DNA of 64,000 nt from Mastacembelus armatus (GCF_900324485.2 NC_046651.1:10570605-10634604); one strand, 5' to 3'. Counted from the stretch's first letter, positions 22,401 through 42,630 are shown. The notes: generated by a model from the sequence alone, not told the origin. Program-made: numbers and translations.

Positions 22401-25090
22401 AAAGAAGGCGTGGGCCAGGGTGCCCCCCTCCCCATCAAAAGGGTAACCGTCATTATGCAGTAAACGGGAGAAAGACACTCTGATGTCCCCACCAGTATGC
22501 TCATGCACTTCATTGAAACTCAAGGGAGCTGCGTCACTCCAGGCTCTGAAGGCCTGACGCATAATTTCACGTACAAGATGGGTAGACATGCTGGGTGAGG
22601 GGTTGCGTGATGGGTATGAGTGGACACTGCAGACAGTAAGAGAGTTTGTACTGTTAATATTTAGGCCGATGTGTTTTGTCCATTTTCTCATCATCTGTGA
22701 GGTTTTTATTTTTAATAAATAAATTGGCACCATCTTTGCTTTTTGATTTTCACCACCTGAATAATAAATACCACATGGTCAGGATTTCATGAAGATAATG
22801 TTATTCAAGCTGTTAACAGCTGAAAATAGTCCCAAAATGCACTTCTAGTTTGAATGTTTGCTAAAAACAAAATTGCCCAGTGTGTTTTTTTTTGAAAATC
22901 ACTAAGCTTTACTTAAATTTTAAACTACATTTTCATGACCTAAAGTTTTCTGTCTTCACCAGGAACAAACGGAGTTGGGGCTTGAGTGCTGCGGACAAGG
23001 TGTAGAAGTCAGAGAGTATTGGAGGTAACACATTGGATTAAATGGCTCATTTCAACATTAACCTTCATTTTATTTCCTCCTTTTTCGTCCCTCTAAATGT
23101 GCTTTTTTTATACTGTCCCTAAAAATATTGCCTTATCTTGTTTCTTAATGCCTCTTATGCCTATTTAAAGCAGGCTGAATTGCCTTGTTGCCAGTGCTGG
23201 ACACATACATTTCCCTTTCTTTTTTCCTTATCCTATAATTAGCATTATAGAACCCATCTATTAAGCACTCAGTGATGGTGCTAATTTCTAATAATTTTAT
23301 TAATTAAGAAATTTGATATATTCACTGTGCAGTCATATTCACCAGCAGTGGAAGCAATAGATGTGTGTAAATGTGTTAAGACAGATTAGTCCACAGATCT
23401 CCAGTTTGTGATCTGATCTTTAAAGTGTAAGCAGAGACACAAAAGAGCCAAAAAAAAAAAAAAAAACTAGCCATAAGTCTGTGTGACCCCAGATATGCAG
23501 AAAAACAAAATATATTTCCCCAGATACTTAAGATACCTTTAACCATAACATGCCTATTTGGTTAAATTAAGATCTTTTATGTCGTAAAAAGAACTATGAC
23601 CATAAAGTTTTAGAAATGTAAAATAAATCTTAAGCCTTTACAAGCACTATGATTCATACAGGGAAGCAATAAAACCACAAGTATCATGACAGGAAACACA
23701 CCTCCACGTGAGATCTGTCTTATGCCACTTAAGGCCTGATAGAGCGTATCGTTTCCTCCTCCTCCTCCTCTTCAGCATGTCTTCACTTCCAACAATATCA
23801 GGCAGAGAGCATCGTGGTTTAGACATGAGCTGGAGGGTTGCACTGTCTGGAAGAGAAGTCAGTCACACACACAAGATGTTAAAATCAAACTATAGAAGAA
23901 GTTTAAAACCGCAAGTCCATGACATCAGATGTGTGAAATATATTTTTAATAGTACCTAATAGGGGTTTTAAAACTAAAGGTTGTTACCAAGAAGCCCGGT
24001 TTCCTGGATTCCACCGAATCGCTGCATGACACGAATAGCTTTCTCAATCCCTTCTCTGGTAAGCAGCTTGTTTGTGCGTGGGTCAGGAGGAGGAAGGTAG
24101 CCGTACCTACTCAACCAATCCTGGGCAGAAAACCAGAGGAGGTTTTGTAGGCTAATATGCGGTTTCCCCCACAATTATTCCCACAGCACAGAATGATGAA
24201 GATCATTAGTCTTTTAGTTAGACGCAGGATGTCCCTCACAGGGAGATGTGTCAGGCTTTTGCCCTCATTAATATTTAATGATCCTGTCTTTGTTGAGTGA
24301 GTTGCTGGATGGTATAAAGGCTGTGCAGCACCAAACAGTTTTTATATCGCAGGGACATGTTTTAAGACCTGAATAAAGAATGGATGATGGGTGGAATCAG
24401 TTCATAAACTTGGTGTGATAGTTTCCTTTTTTGATGTCTCTGTCAAAACAAGCAAATCTGTTTCTTAAAGTGATTTTGAAACCAGCCCTTCCTCCTGCAG
24501 ACAGACACTGCCTTTTGCTGTTGTTGCAGAAGAAAGAAAGGGTGTTGGCTCACCCCATCAACAGTTGTCTTTTGTGGCTTTTGCACTAAAAACATGTTGA
24601 AATTATATTCACTGGTGTATTTCCAATATGGACGGTAAAATTCTGTTTTTGTTCAAATTTTCAGCAAATTTAATTTAGTAGGCTTTTTTTTTAATTTTTT
24701 TTTTTTTACTGTATTTTGAAATAGTTTGTTCCACTTATTTCTTCCACTTAAAAGGTAGTTTCACTCCTTGCAGATTTTCATAAGGCATCATACAGGAGGA
24801 AAACTATTCATCAAGATTTGAGGGAAGTGAAACACATCTTGCAGTAACTCGTTGTGTAAAATGAGGCAGTATTTCTCCGTTTTGAGGAAGTGTGTATGGG
24901 AACATGGAGCGGAAACGTCACTGATTTTCAGTGTGCTGTCACTTTATTGTAATATCTAAAATACAATTATGTTATTCTGTGCAGTGCAAAAACTAATACT
25001 GAGAGAAGATAAACTTTATCAATCCCCAAAGGGAAATTCAAGATAGGTGCATGTTTTTATCCCATTTCAACTTTTTCTTAAAATCACAAT

Positions 25091-25124
<34 letters not shown>

Positions 25125-25575
25125 CTAAATTCACAAACCAAACATGATTATGATGTGTTATCTTATGCTTTTATAAACCTCATGATTTATCCTCACAATA
25201 GCATGTGCACAACCCCCCACTCTTTGCCATATGTCATTTCCTCCATATGACCATGATCTCACGTCAGACAATAGTCATTGTATGTTATGTCTGGGCAGGC
25301 CATGAAATACTATGTATAATGTAATAATGCATGAAAATATGCCATGTAAGCATATATTAAAACACCAGTCTGAGAAGGCACTCAAACACACCACAGACCA
25401 ACAACAACAATACAAAGTGAAAGTACATCTGAAACTTTTTTTTTTTAATGAAAGTGTAAAATGTTTTTAGTTCATAATTTCTACTCACCACTGCTCTGCT
25501 GTACTGGTCTGACACTGCAGTTGTGCTTCCCGTTAAGGTCAACATCATCCACAGCAGATGAACCCCCAGCTCCAT
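19458..25575 (-). CDS. mmp25: Matrix metalloproteinase 25 (GPI-anchored MT-MMP)
   Basis: Ten coding exons, in gene order 25489-25575, 23988-24120, 23702-23846, 22337-22626, 22070-22246, 21538-21622, 21239-21351, 20985-21137, 20272-20571 and 19458-19714, give 579 residues (human MMP25 is 562). In order: signal peptide; propeptide with the cysteine switch PRCSLPD (Cys86); a basic furin site KRRRRRKR (99-106) before YALSG; the catalytic domain with [11 protein letters not shown] (His231, His235, His241) and the MMPYY Met-turn; a Pro/Ser/Arg-rich hinge; a hemopexin domain framed by Cys325 and Cys530; and a hydrophobic tail for GPI attachment. The family is a zinc endopeptidase of the cell surface, known from leukocytes in mammals. 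MMP17 is the nearest alternative, but the cysteine switch with Ser, the RRR-YALSG junction and the [17 protein letters not shown] block fit MMP25 better. The assignment rests on recalled sequences. Confidence 0.92.
19767..19827. repeat. Perfect 21-bp inverted repeat with 19-nt loop
   Basis: The arms 19767-19787 and 19807-19827 are exact reverse complements. The loop itself has a shorter near-palindrome (TTCAAA / TTTTGAA). It lies in the last intron of mmp25, 50 bp from the last exon, and would fold as a hairpin in the pre-mRNA. It may be a small foldback element. Confidence 0.85.
25093..25119. repeat. (AT)n microsatellite
   Basis: About 13 AT units lie in the first coding intron of mmp25. 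Confidence 0.9.
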
Positions 25576-25790
25576 CCCAGTTAGGCTACTGAAAAAAAAA
25601 AAAAACCCACAACATCGCTCCGTTATTATCCGATAAAGACATTTCTCGTGTATTAAACGCAGCCGCTTCTTTAAACAACAGAAAGAAACAAAGCTCACCG
25701 TGGTTTGTCCTGCTCTGTTGCGACTAGGCTGGGCTGATCGATCCGTAAACTCAGTCTGTGCCCTCCCTCCCTCACTGACGGAACAGCAAC
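25576..25790 (-). promoter_or_regulatory. mmp25 5' leader: two UTR segments and start region
   Basis: The coding exon extends upstream to 25588, where a pyrimidine tract and acceptor TTTTCAG (- strand) appear. A second leader exon ends at 25699 with donor GTGAGC and probably begins near 25790. The first ATG after the splice is the one used, which gives a good signal peptide. The promoter position is inferred. Confidence 0.55.
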
Positions 25791-25836
25791 GCGTCCGTGG
25801 TGGTTTTGCTTTTATCCTGTCCATTGCGGACATATT

Positions 25837-27327
25837 TGGGCTATTCATGTGTATCACTCAGCTATGACCCAAGTTGCTCTGTAACCACAATGCCCCAACT
25901 TCCTATCTTGATTCAAAATAACTTTGAAAATCTGTTTTTGGCTGCCCTCACCGAGCGCTTCTCACTGTGGGTGTTTGGGGTTCCAGCTACCACCACAGTT
26001 AAAGCCTTTTCTGGCCATCGGCTGTCTGAGTCAAAAGTCCCCTGCAAGTCCAACAAGTCCTCCCGCAGTTTGTCCTTCTTATTCACCAGTGATGTAGCAG
26101 CTCGTTTGCTCGTGCTTCTTAAGCAGCGCTGTGTAAATAAGGTTTCCTGGAATAAGAAATGATGATGGCTGTACAATCTCCTGTTTCTGTCTTTGGCTGT
26201 TAGCTTATCATTGAGCTTTGTTGAAAGGACACAGTATATTTTAATCAACAATACGTGAGTGTGGTGAGATTGAAATTTAAAAATGAAATCATTCAGACAG
26301 CTGTACTTATATTTACAAGCAAATCACTAGAAAAGACGCCCACAGTCACTTATACCAAACAGACATGGCAACCCAAAGCCAAAACACAGGCAAAAGAATG
26401 TCCAGTTCAGATTTCACTTTAACAACAAGGCCTTGATGTTGTTACAAAGCTGATTATGAAAGTACAAATTATGTTGTTTAGGACAACGCTCATTCTAACT
26501 CTGGTGCTGATGGGAACATAAAAGGATTAAATTGTGATTAAAATGTAGATTTAATGGCTGTTTTTCCACTGTTATAATACACTGGTGGGAAATTGATGAT
26601 GCTGCATTAAGCTGGAGTGCACTGGCTTCTCATGTAGCATACAGCACCATTATGTTTGTGGGCCTGCATGTTCATTGTCTCTGCAAAGCATCACTGGTGT
26701 TGTCTTTCCTCGCTCTCTCGTCTTTAATTTCTGTCCATCCTCCAGGGCCCATGTGAGTCAAGCCATTAGCACAAAAAAAAAAAAAAAAAAAAAAATGCTG
26801 GCTGTCCAGTTTCCGTCATGTCCACTTCATGTCGCTGCACCAGTAGAAACAAACGATACAGTAAATGGGAAATGCTGGTGGTAACAGCTGGTTGTTTTAT
26901 ATGTTGATTCATGTTTATGCTGTTGCTTGAAGAACGATTCTCTCACATCAGACATCCTGTAAATGTTAGTGAACACTTACAGAGCACTGCTTAAAGCCTT
27001 TATATTCAAAATGTTAAGACTGTATCAGTGGGTGTAGTTAACATGTGTTATTAATGGAAACAACCAAACGAGCTGCTACACCACTGGTGAATGAGAGGTG
27101 GTGAAGGAGGACTTGTTGGACTTGCAGGGGACTTTTGACTCAGACAGCTGATGGCCAGAAAAGGCTTTAACTGTGGTGATAGCTGGAACCCAAAACACCC
27201 ACTGTGGAAAGTGTTCAGCTTGGGCAGCTAAGAACAGATTTTCTACGTAATTTTGAGCCAAGACGAGAAGTTGGGGCATTGTGGTTACAACTTGGGCCAA
27301 AGTTGAGTGATACACATGAATAGCCCA
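25837..27327. repeat. Pair of about 265-bp inverted repeats 1 kb apart
   Basis: The arms are 25837-26107 and 27066-27327, in opposite orientation and roughly 85% alike by eye. Both run from GGGCTATTCATGTGTATCAC to GTAGCAGCTCGTTT. The 960-bp centre is AT-rich with no gene seen. It may be a long-TIR DNA element, or two copies of one repeat inserted head to head. The left arm begins less than 50 bp from the presumed mmp25 leader. Confidence 0.8.
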
Positions 27328-29458
27328 GATACTGTAAGTCCAAGTGCCCATGAGGAAGGTGAACAGATATAAAGAACCCAAATGGAAATGATCCTGCAGG
27401 CCTTTTCAGTAGAGTGGCCAGTAAAACGGACCATTGAAGACTTCTCCCTAAAGAAATGAAGAGGTTGCTCAAAAGACAAGCAAAGTGTCATACTGGGGGA
27501 GGTTTTTCTGCTCCCTGACCACCCAGTGGTTGTTCTTATTAATGACTAAAATCTCTAAAGCATTAGTAAATTATGTATTAATAATTAAAATATCAATCAA
27601 ATAGGCCTACAGTTTATAACCCCTTTGTAATTAGTGGCTCATCAGAAGTGGAGCCTTTTTTTTTTTTTACCTTAATCAAACACACCTTATATTAAATCAA
27701 CTAAATCCTCTTAATTTATCACATCCTGTGTGTTTTTCCATGACAGTAATGATCATAGATGGTTTAACCCAATAGTATACTGCAATTTTAGCATAAATTA
27801 CAAAAACAAAAAACAGGTTAGATGCAACTTGTTTATAAGTGAGCTTAAAGTGCTGGTACTGTATAGTTTTAGTTATCTTTGGACAAATCCAGGCTAACTG
27901 TTTCTTCCTGTCCAGTCTTTATGCTCAACTGGGCTCTAAATTTCTCATCATCTACATGTCCTGATCACACAGCTGGTAAACAAAATAGTAACTTAACATC
28001 AGAAACAAACGTCCTTGAAACCATTTTCATTACACACCATTTTATTTTCATTAAAGGGATCCAAGGCCTTCACAAAAGGGTTAACTCTTGGTAGCTATGC
28101 AGTACTAACACAACACACAACAACAACAAAAACAACACTGAGGACTTAAGGTGAACAAGTGAAAAGACAATAAATAAATAGTTGCTGATATCAAACTGAG
28201 ATGCATCAAAACTAATAGTCAGAGGAAAGTGAGCAGAGGTCAAAACCCTGCAAAGTACAGTAACAGATTTTGTACAATACTTGATTCATCTCTGCAAGTA
28301 GTTGATTGTCTATAGCGGCTTTTATTGATCATGCACATTTGATAAAGTCATTGCTAAGTCATTGCTATTTTATGGACAATGTTGTAATAACTTAACATGT
28401 TATTTTCCATTTTGATCTTCTCTACGTCCAGCGTTGATTGTCAGTGTCTCATAAGTTTGTGTTTGATGGTTCGAAGGCGGTCTCTCTTTTTTGTTTGGCG
28501 CGTGATGATGTTTGATTGTCGCTGGTTGATGGATGTGTTTAATGAGTGATTTTCAAAATCGCTGATAATACTGGTATATTGATAATGAGTGTTAGGCCAA
28601 AAAAAAAAAAAAAAAAAAAACTGAACTACTTTTGTTTTTTAGATTGAATTTAAAAAAACATACAACCTTGTTTTTGGATCACAGAAACAAGCAAAAATCT
28701 TGAGTACATGTGTGTAATTTGTAATATTTGATTTTTAGCCTATTTTCAGACAATATCTGATACCAGTATAGATACAGTGCTTCCCTAATAATTGATTATG
28801 ACAAATGAAACTTGTGCTTTAAGGATAATTTGAGTCCACAACGTGCTACATTCTTCCCTCCAATAACATCTGACAATATTCCACAGTTTTCTTCATCATA
28901 CACAGACGTCTGTACAAAAATATGCAGAATCAGTCTCAGGCAAGATTTACACCCTTTATGGTCAATTTTTAACTTTTAGTAAAAGTGATTGCCACAAGCA
29001 AGTTTAAAATCTTCACAGTATCACATTATCATCAGCTATCACATTATCATTGAGCTGCTCATGTGCCAAGAAACTGTGGTTACACTTCACAGCACAGACA
29101 TTAGCTGGCATTTACTTAGTACTTATTTAGGATTTTAAAAAATCTACTTTATCCAGCTGTTTATTACTTTTTAAATAAAACTTGGAGACAGTGTAACCTA
29201 AGGCCTGAATGTTGTCTGTTAATCCTAAACACACCTTAGATTGATTCTGTTTCTAATCCTGTTCTGAGACACTGTCAAAACAAAAAAGCACAACCTTATA
29301 ATACTAAGTAAATATCAGTCTGACCAGAGTAGTGTCAAGTGAAACCAAAGCTGCTCTTGGCTGAATTTGTAAACATTTAATGCATTTTGGGGTCTGCAAC
29401 TCATCGAGGCCCCTCTATCGCTCAGTCCTGTGCTTCCTTAAAACCTGTGTGTCCCGTA
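27328..29458. other. Intergenic between mmp25 and pax10
   Basis: This is AT-rich sequence with several A/T runs (for example near 28600). The - strand AATAAA at 29459-29464 next to its right end is a likely pax10 poly(A) signal. I see no coding or RNA gene. Confidence 0.5.
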
Positions 29459-29545
29459 TTTATTTTTTTTGACACTTTTTTTTTTACATGCCCTTTTTTT
29501 TCCATCTTCTTTTGTTATGCCAGTTTTGGCCTGATTGTCTGTTGC

Positions 29546-33751
<4,206 letters not shown>

Positions 33752-34800
33752 ACTACGAGCATCCAAACCACCATTAAGAGGAATAATGGAGTCCTGTCCT
33801 GTGTGTGTCCAACCCTGTTTACTGTCACCTTTGACTCCTCTCTCCCTCCTTTGATCCTCCAATCCTTATTTCTGAAAGAGAGGGAGTTAGGGGAAGGGGT
33901 GTCGAGGAAAAGAAAGAGAAGAAGGAGGGGTTCACATCGCATGAGTTCACACATGGTCGGCATTGTGGTGAATTAGCTTCATGATGACAGACAGAAATGG
34001 AGTTATTTACATGCGCCCTGTCGTTACTTGTGTGTGTTATACACTGGTATGCTCGTACACCATGGGGAGCTAAGGTACATTAGAGCACACTCTGAAAGCA
34101 ATGACATTTATTATGCTACTTGCTTTTAGCTCTATCTTTGCTGGTAAGTTGAAGCATACATGCACATACGCGTATGCATGAAAAGACACTGCATGTAGCC
34201 ACAAACCAGCATCGCACACTCACTCGCAGCATTGAGCTCTCACAGAACATTCAAACCCAGCCCATGTTTAACTTTGAGTGTAAGACACACAGACCTAAAG
34301 TATATCCATAAGCATCATAATCTGTATAAATTAATATTGGTCTAAGTGTGGGAATAAATAAAAAGGTTTGGGTAACACCTGTTCCGTTCTCTTCTCCTCT
34401 TATCTTAGATCCCTGTTTTTTCCTCTTGGGAGAATCAGAAAGAAGTGTGAAGGTATGTCAATACTGAGCAAATTTTCAGCAGCACAATGTCAAAGGTCAA
34501 ACGTCCTCCATTTGGATGCAGAAGCTCCAGAACAAAAATTTAACCATCTGATGTTCATTAACCTCCAGCAAATTTTTATGAATACCGTTAGCAGTGTGCA
34601 GTCTATCCCAAAGCCTCCACTAAAGTCAATATTAAAATCAATATCATTTGATAGCAGCAGACAACAGCGCTCAAAATATGGAATTTTTTCAAACTTACCA
34701 AGTGTCCAGGTGAAGTGATGCAGGGGTCGTGTTACTCTCCTCCACTATGGACCTTTATTCCCCTGTTCCCCCCACGTCCCTTGTTCTCCAGCTTTGTTGA
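33752..34800 (-). other. pax10 5'UTR exons and first intron
   Basis: The first coding exon extends upstream to 33871, where an acceptor (CTCTTTCAG) appears. An upstream leader exon ends at 34699 with a consensus donor GTAAGT and probably starts near 34800. No paired-domain codons are found in either. The leader start is inferred. Confidence 0.5.
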
Positions 34801-34939
34801 CAATACTGTGTGTGTGTAAAGGAGAGAGTAAGAGAGAAATGGAGAGAGTTAGACAGGGTGAGAGAGAGTGGAAGTGGGAGAGGGGGGGGCTCTGGAGAGA
34901 AATGCGTCTGCGGGCACTCTTGTCCTCCAAGCGATGGGG

Positions 34940-34950
34940 AGATAGAGAGA

Positions 34951-34990
<40 letters not shown>
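34940..34990. repeat. (GA)n microsatellite at pax10 5' end
   Basis: An almost pure GA run sits within a wider purine-rich stretch (about 34815-35020), just upstream of the presumed pax10 leader exon. The open frames across it are low-complexity artefacts. Confidence 0.85.
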
Positions 34991-34992
<2 letters not shown>

Positions 34993-35020
34993 GAGAGTGA
35001 GGGAGCCACCGAGGGGTGAC

Positions 35021-37357
35021 AAAGTGAGTCAACATCAGTGTCAAGTTTGAACTTAATGCCAGCGAGAGGAGGAGGGGAGGCCGAGAGAGTAGAGCATAAA
35101 GCACAGATAATGGAGAGATAGCGGATGATAAATAGACGATGGAATTCAATTTTATCCATCAATTGCATATAAATATTGGCTGAATTGTCCATTGAGTATG
35201 TTAGTGTTTTACACCAAAACAATCAGGACACTGACATTATGAGATTAACACTCAGCACTCACACTTGTAGGTCACTAATAGTCACTAATACCAGATTGAA
35301 TAAAATAGATAATTTTAAAAACTTATTTTATATGTGATAAAGATTTTGATGTCTAAAAAATTATTATATTCTAAGAAATCCCCAGACGTTTGCTCAATAT
35401 GAATAATAAAGATATATACCTCTATTTGATTTTAACTAATTTTGCTGCAAATTTGTAAAGAACACCAAATACCAAAATATTTTTTGTAATACCGTTTTAC
35501 ATAATAATATACATTTCGAATAAGCTAAATTGATGTTTTGGACTATTTCATTTGTGAGAAGCATAATACTGTTTTTGAGATGAGGCTGAAATTTTGAGTT
35601 TTCACTTGAGTGCCTCTTATGTTCTTGACTAATATACAATAAATGTTCTGTTCAATTAAAATTCTAGAAAATAGTGAAAATGTCCATTTCAACAGAAAAC
35701 AATGGCAAATGTTTTTTTCTAAACAGGATTGTCAGTCATGTATTTTGATATTTCATTAATCCTTTCAGCTCGACTTTAGCTAAAACTATTTTGTTAAGCT
35801 ATTTAATGTGATGCTCCTATAGATCCTATATGATGTTTTCTCATCAGTGTTTTAGGCCTGTAGTGTCGTTAAAATGCTGTAAGTGGGCAGATAAAATTAC
35901 CATGACCATGGCTGGAAAATGCACAGTTTGAGTTATAGCGTAAAGCAACAGGACAATAAACAGAAGCATTGTCTGACCCTACAGCAGGTTAAAGGAGCAC
36001 CATACAGCAACCCTTGGCGATAGACACACAAGGCCTGATGTGAGGCGTAAGTAATGACGCAGGTATGACGGTGTGTATGGCAGAGTCAAAGAGTGAGGGA
36101 AGAGTGGAATCAGGGTTTAAATATATCTCTTTGCAGTGGAAGAGAGAGAAGACGAGAGAGGTGGAAGATGGGAGCAGGGATGCAGAGGAGAGAGATAGAG
36201 TGAAGAGGAAGTATGTGACTTTGGGGTGGGTGTAGGGGCTTGGGGATGGGGAGGGTGCCAGCTTGTTTTATTTCCGGTTGACAAGACTTTGCGCTCCCTT
36301 TCTCTCTGTCGCTCCCTCTCTCTTTCATACTCTGCTATTCTTTCTCCACTGGCCCCATTGCTCTGTCTCTCCGCCCCCCCCCCCTTTCTCTGTTACTTTC
36401 CTTCGAGACGTGCCTTGGAGAAAGGAAAGGACTTGACAAGTTCAAAGGTAAAAAGGAGTAAAAACAGTGCTGGAAGAATCATTCAGCTCCTTTAGCTGAG
36501 GAAAAGTACCAGAGTCACAGTATTAAATCCTCAGTTACAACCAAAATCTTGTAGTCAACATTTCATGCCAATAAAAGTAAAGTTTTATCACCAAAATGTA
36601 CCTTATGTATCAAAATTAGTAATTATTATAAATAGTGACTGTATATCATTACATTGCATTACTATTATTGTTATTATATTATTGCATTAATATATAAACA
36701 GCATTTTAATGTTTACAGCTGGTATGTGGGGCTCATCTGAGGTACTTCCAGTTTCATCACTTATGATGCTTCATATTTTATAAACTAATCATATACTTAA
36801 ATTAAAATCTGTATCCTTTTAATAACAATAATAATAATAATAATAGATGTTAAATAAATGTGGGGTATGAAAAATTATGATATCATAATGAAATACATGA
36901 AATAGAAGTATGGAGAACCTAAAAACTGAAGTATAAGTACCTAAAAATTGTACTAAATTACACTACTCTAGAACATTTTACTGAGCTGGGTAAGAAAAGA
37001 GAAGGGAGGTGGGTAAGAAAAAAAGTGAGGGAGGTAAAGTTGGGTAACCAATCTGCTTGGCTAATTTAAAACAAAACTTAATAACATGGTATTAACCCAG
37101 CACACAGCCTTCCAAATCACCCGAGCTGGTCGTCCTTTTGTTTTCCCTTTATTCACAAATCAGAGCTGCATCTTATTGTGTTCCAGTTGTTGGAACATGG
37201 CTTAACCTGTGTGATCCCTATGTGCTGAGTGCAATAATGTGTGTGTGAATGTGTGAGAGTGTGTGTGTGACAGCGCGTGCTTCACTGCAAAGATTCATGT
37301 AGCTCCAGGACATGCTTTTTTTTTTTTTAGTGCATCTTGTTAGTTCATTCCTGTCAC

Positions 37358-37388
<31 letters not shown>

Positions 37389-39729
37389 CCTTGCTTTTTC
37401 GGCGCTGAAGGGGGGAGGGGGAAGGGGTGGCGGACGCGGCTGGGAGGGGAGGAAGGGGGGGAGGCAGCGGCGGCGGCGGTGGAGGCAGTCACCATGGTTA
37501 CAATGCCATGACAAATATTCGTCAAGTCGTTAAAATAAAAACAAACTGGAGTGCATTATAATAGCTCTTACTGACTGGATCCTATAATGTGTTCATACAT
37601 TATGAGTGAAGGGAGCAGAGTGGAAGGGGCCTGCGCACACAAAAAACACTGCCAGTAATAAAAGTGAATATCACCTGACGTGCAGGTAAATGCATGTGAC
37701 ACACACACTCACACACACATTTCACCTTATTTTGTGTAACTTTATTTTCCCATTACTCGTTTATGGAATTCCCTATGAATACTTTCATGAGTCTCTCCTC
37801 TCTTTGTCCCTCCATCTTCCGCTCTTCCTCTACTGTTTTGTAGCCCCAGGCGATACTGTGATGTGTCCTCCCTCTGTCCCTCCCTCCCTCTCCCTCTCTC
37901 TCTGTCCCTGTCACCTTCAATTGCTCTGTGAAACTAGACACACTGCCTGGGGCAGGGAGGGAGGGAGGGATGGAGAGAGGGAGGAAAGAGAGGAAAAGAG
38001 AGAGGGAAAGAAAGACAGCTTTACAGACAGAAGGAATAAATATTTGGTGTCATGTTAAGGAATAGGATAAGTGAATTCCAGATGTGTGGCATATTCTAAA
38101 AAATCAATTAAATGAGTTATTATAATGTTCATGATTCAGCCAAAAACATAATCCACTCAAGAAATGTAGTGCAGGAAACAACGGAAACCTGTAACCGTTG
38201 CTTATGGACACAGATCTGCCCAGTATAGGACAGTGTTTGACCTTTTACCTGGATGTTCTATTTCACATCAAACAGAGACTCCATTTAGGATGTTGTTGAT
38301 CTTGTGTGTGCTATGTTACACTTGTTAAACTGGTTCCACCCAAAGCAAAGAATGTGAATAGTCCATGTTCCTATAAACTCCACTGCAACTGTAGAGAAAA
38401 ACAAAACAAAAACAAATTCCAATGAGTCCAACTTTAGATGTGTGTACTGGACTGGAAGTCTCTTGCTTCTGTTTATTCTTCTAAAGGAGGAACAAAGTTT
38501 ATTTTTTAGCACCATATGGAACATCTTTGACACAAAATTGGTTCAGACCTGAGTCCATGAGTCCAAAATCCAAACAAAATGCATTATAATTAATAATAAT
38601 ACAAGGTTTGTGCCTCTGTATTCTTGGTTCAGAATATTTCAAACTAGACTTTAACGAGAAAGTTTTGAGTGTAAAGAACAGTAAATTATTATTATTATGC
38701 GTGGAATATCTTTGTGTTTATGCATATGAATAAGTGATGTCTGGTCAATATATGGAATTCATAAAATCAGCAGGATTATTTTTATCAAGGCACTAAATTT
38801 TATGAAGTAACATTTATATTTGTGGTTATTTTTGCTGTTATAAATTGCTCAAATGCCGACTGCAGCTGACAACAGTCAAGTCTGTTGTGTTTCTTACACA
38901 AAAACCAGCAGACAAATGGCAGCACTGCATTAAAACGAAAAACGGTTCATATTTACCATCTGTCTATTGGAAATACACTGCACACAGCTACTTCAGGCTG
39001 AGGTGAAATATTATGCTCAGGAAAACATTATTGTGTTGACGTTTCTGTCTGCTGATTGGACCTCATGGCAAAACACATAAAATTCATTGGCCTATATAAA
39101 CATCCCATATAATACAGTACTCCATGGTTTATACACCAAGTAAACAAAAAAATACTTATACAACAGCCCGTTTACGGTCAGAAACCTTTGGACTCACCGC
39201 ATGTTATCATTCTATGGGTGTCTACCTGTTGGCCTGTAACATTTATATAAGACAGGTGAACAAAATGCAAGGATTTGAAAGGCGTTTAACAAAACCACAG
39301 TGTTGTATATACCTCCAGGTGAAAGCAAAATGGGTCATTAAAAACAAATCAAGGGTGAAATCTGATTTGTTCGCGGCTACACTCCTTAAATTTGATTGGC
39401 CCGAGTGATTGTGAGGGCGGGACAACAGCTTTGATTGGCTGCACGTAAGAGCGCACAGGTAGTCAGCTGAGAACAATCGACTCGTTTACCTGGAATTTAC
39501 CTGAAACTTTTGTTTAGCGAGTCGTCGACGATGAAACGCGTAGATATGTGATTTTAACAAACGGGTTTTTTAACTTCTTGTCTTTAGTTTCTGCCTGAAA
39601 CAAAGATAGCCGAAGACGCAGGCGATAGTTGTAATGATACAGGAAGAAAATTAGGTTTGCTTTTATACATAATTGTTGGTTTTTGTTCAATAGTAACCGA
39701 GATATTTTTGTAACACGATACTTCACGAA
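35021..39729. other. Gene-free region between pax10 and protease gene
   Basis: The region is 4.7 kb with no gene I can support. It contains purine/pyrimidine-rich stretches (36110-36400, 37360-37385, 37850-38010), a short AAT repeat near 36825-36845, and a GC-rich patch at 37395-37495. It is a reasonable place for pax10 regulatory DNA, but nothing in the single sequence proves that. The last 350 bp should hold the protease promoter. Confidence 0.5.
37360..37500. repeat. CT microsatellite followed by GC-rich, CGG-bearing patch
   Basis: A CT run at 37360-37382 is followed by about 100 bp of G-rich sequence with a four-unit GGC run near 37465-37478, standing out from its AT-rich surroundings. 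It could be a small CpG-type promoter. I find no convincing coding exon in it. Confidence 0.5.
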
Positions 39730-42392
<2,663 letters not shown>

Positions 42393-42624
42393 ACCACTTT
42401 GGATTTTTAGAAGGTAGAACAGGCCAAATGAAGGAAGAGATTGATTTTGATTGTCTCAGACCCAAGTGGTCCTGAATATTTAAACCATAAAACTGTATTT
42501 GCCATGCACATGGAGCCATATTGAAAATTAATTGTAATATCTTTAGAACTAATATTCTGCATTCCTGGTTTTTGATTTTAAGTAGCTTTGATAGGTATGC
42601 ATTTTAAATGAGAATTATAAGCTT

Positions 42625-42630
42625 AATAAA
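42625..42630 (+). terminator. Poly(A) signal, protease gene
   Basis: AATAAA lies 233 bp after the stop codon, the first canonical signal downstream of the gene. Confidence 0.6.

Noticed and set aside
25012-25042. Possible LINE or SINE tail (ACTTTATCAATCCCC...GAAATTC)
   Set aside because: It resembles a common fish repeat end but is only about 30 bp long, with no body or target duplication.
25357-25857. 166-codon open frame, - strand, around the mmp25 start
   Set aside because: It contains the true signal-peptide exon but reads through the leader, a T-run and both splice sites. The spliced model explains the sequence better.
34755-35222. Open frames of 134-155 codons in GA-rich DNA
   Set aside because: Low-complexity Ser/Leu or Arg/Glu translations of a microsatellite.
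37218-37540. Ala/Pro/Ser-rich open frames in the GC-rich patch
   Set aside because: The frames run into a CT microsatellite, have no start context or conserved motif, and no matching exon partner.
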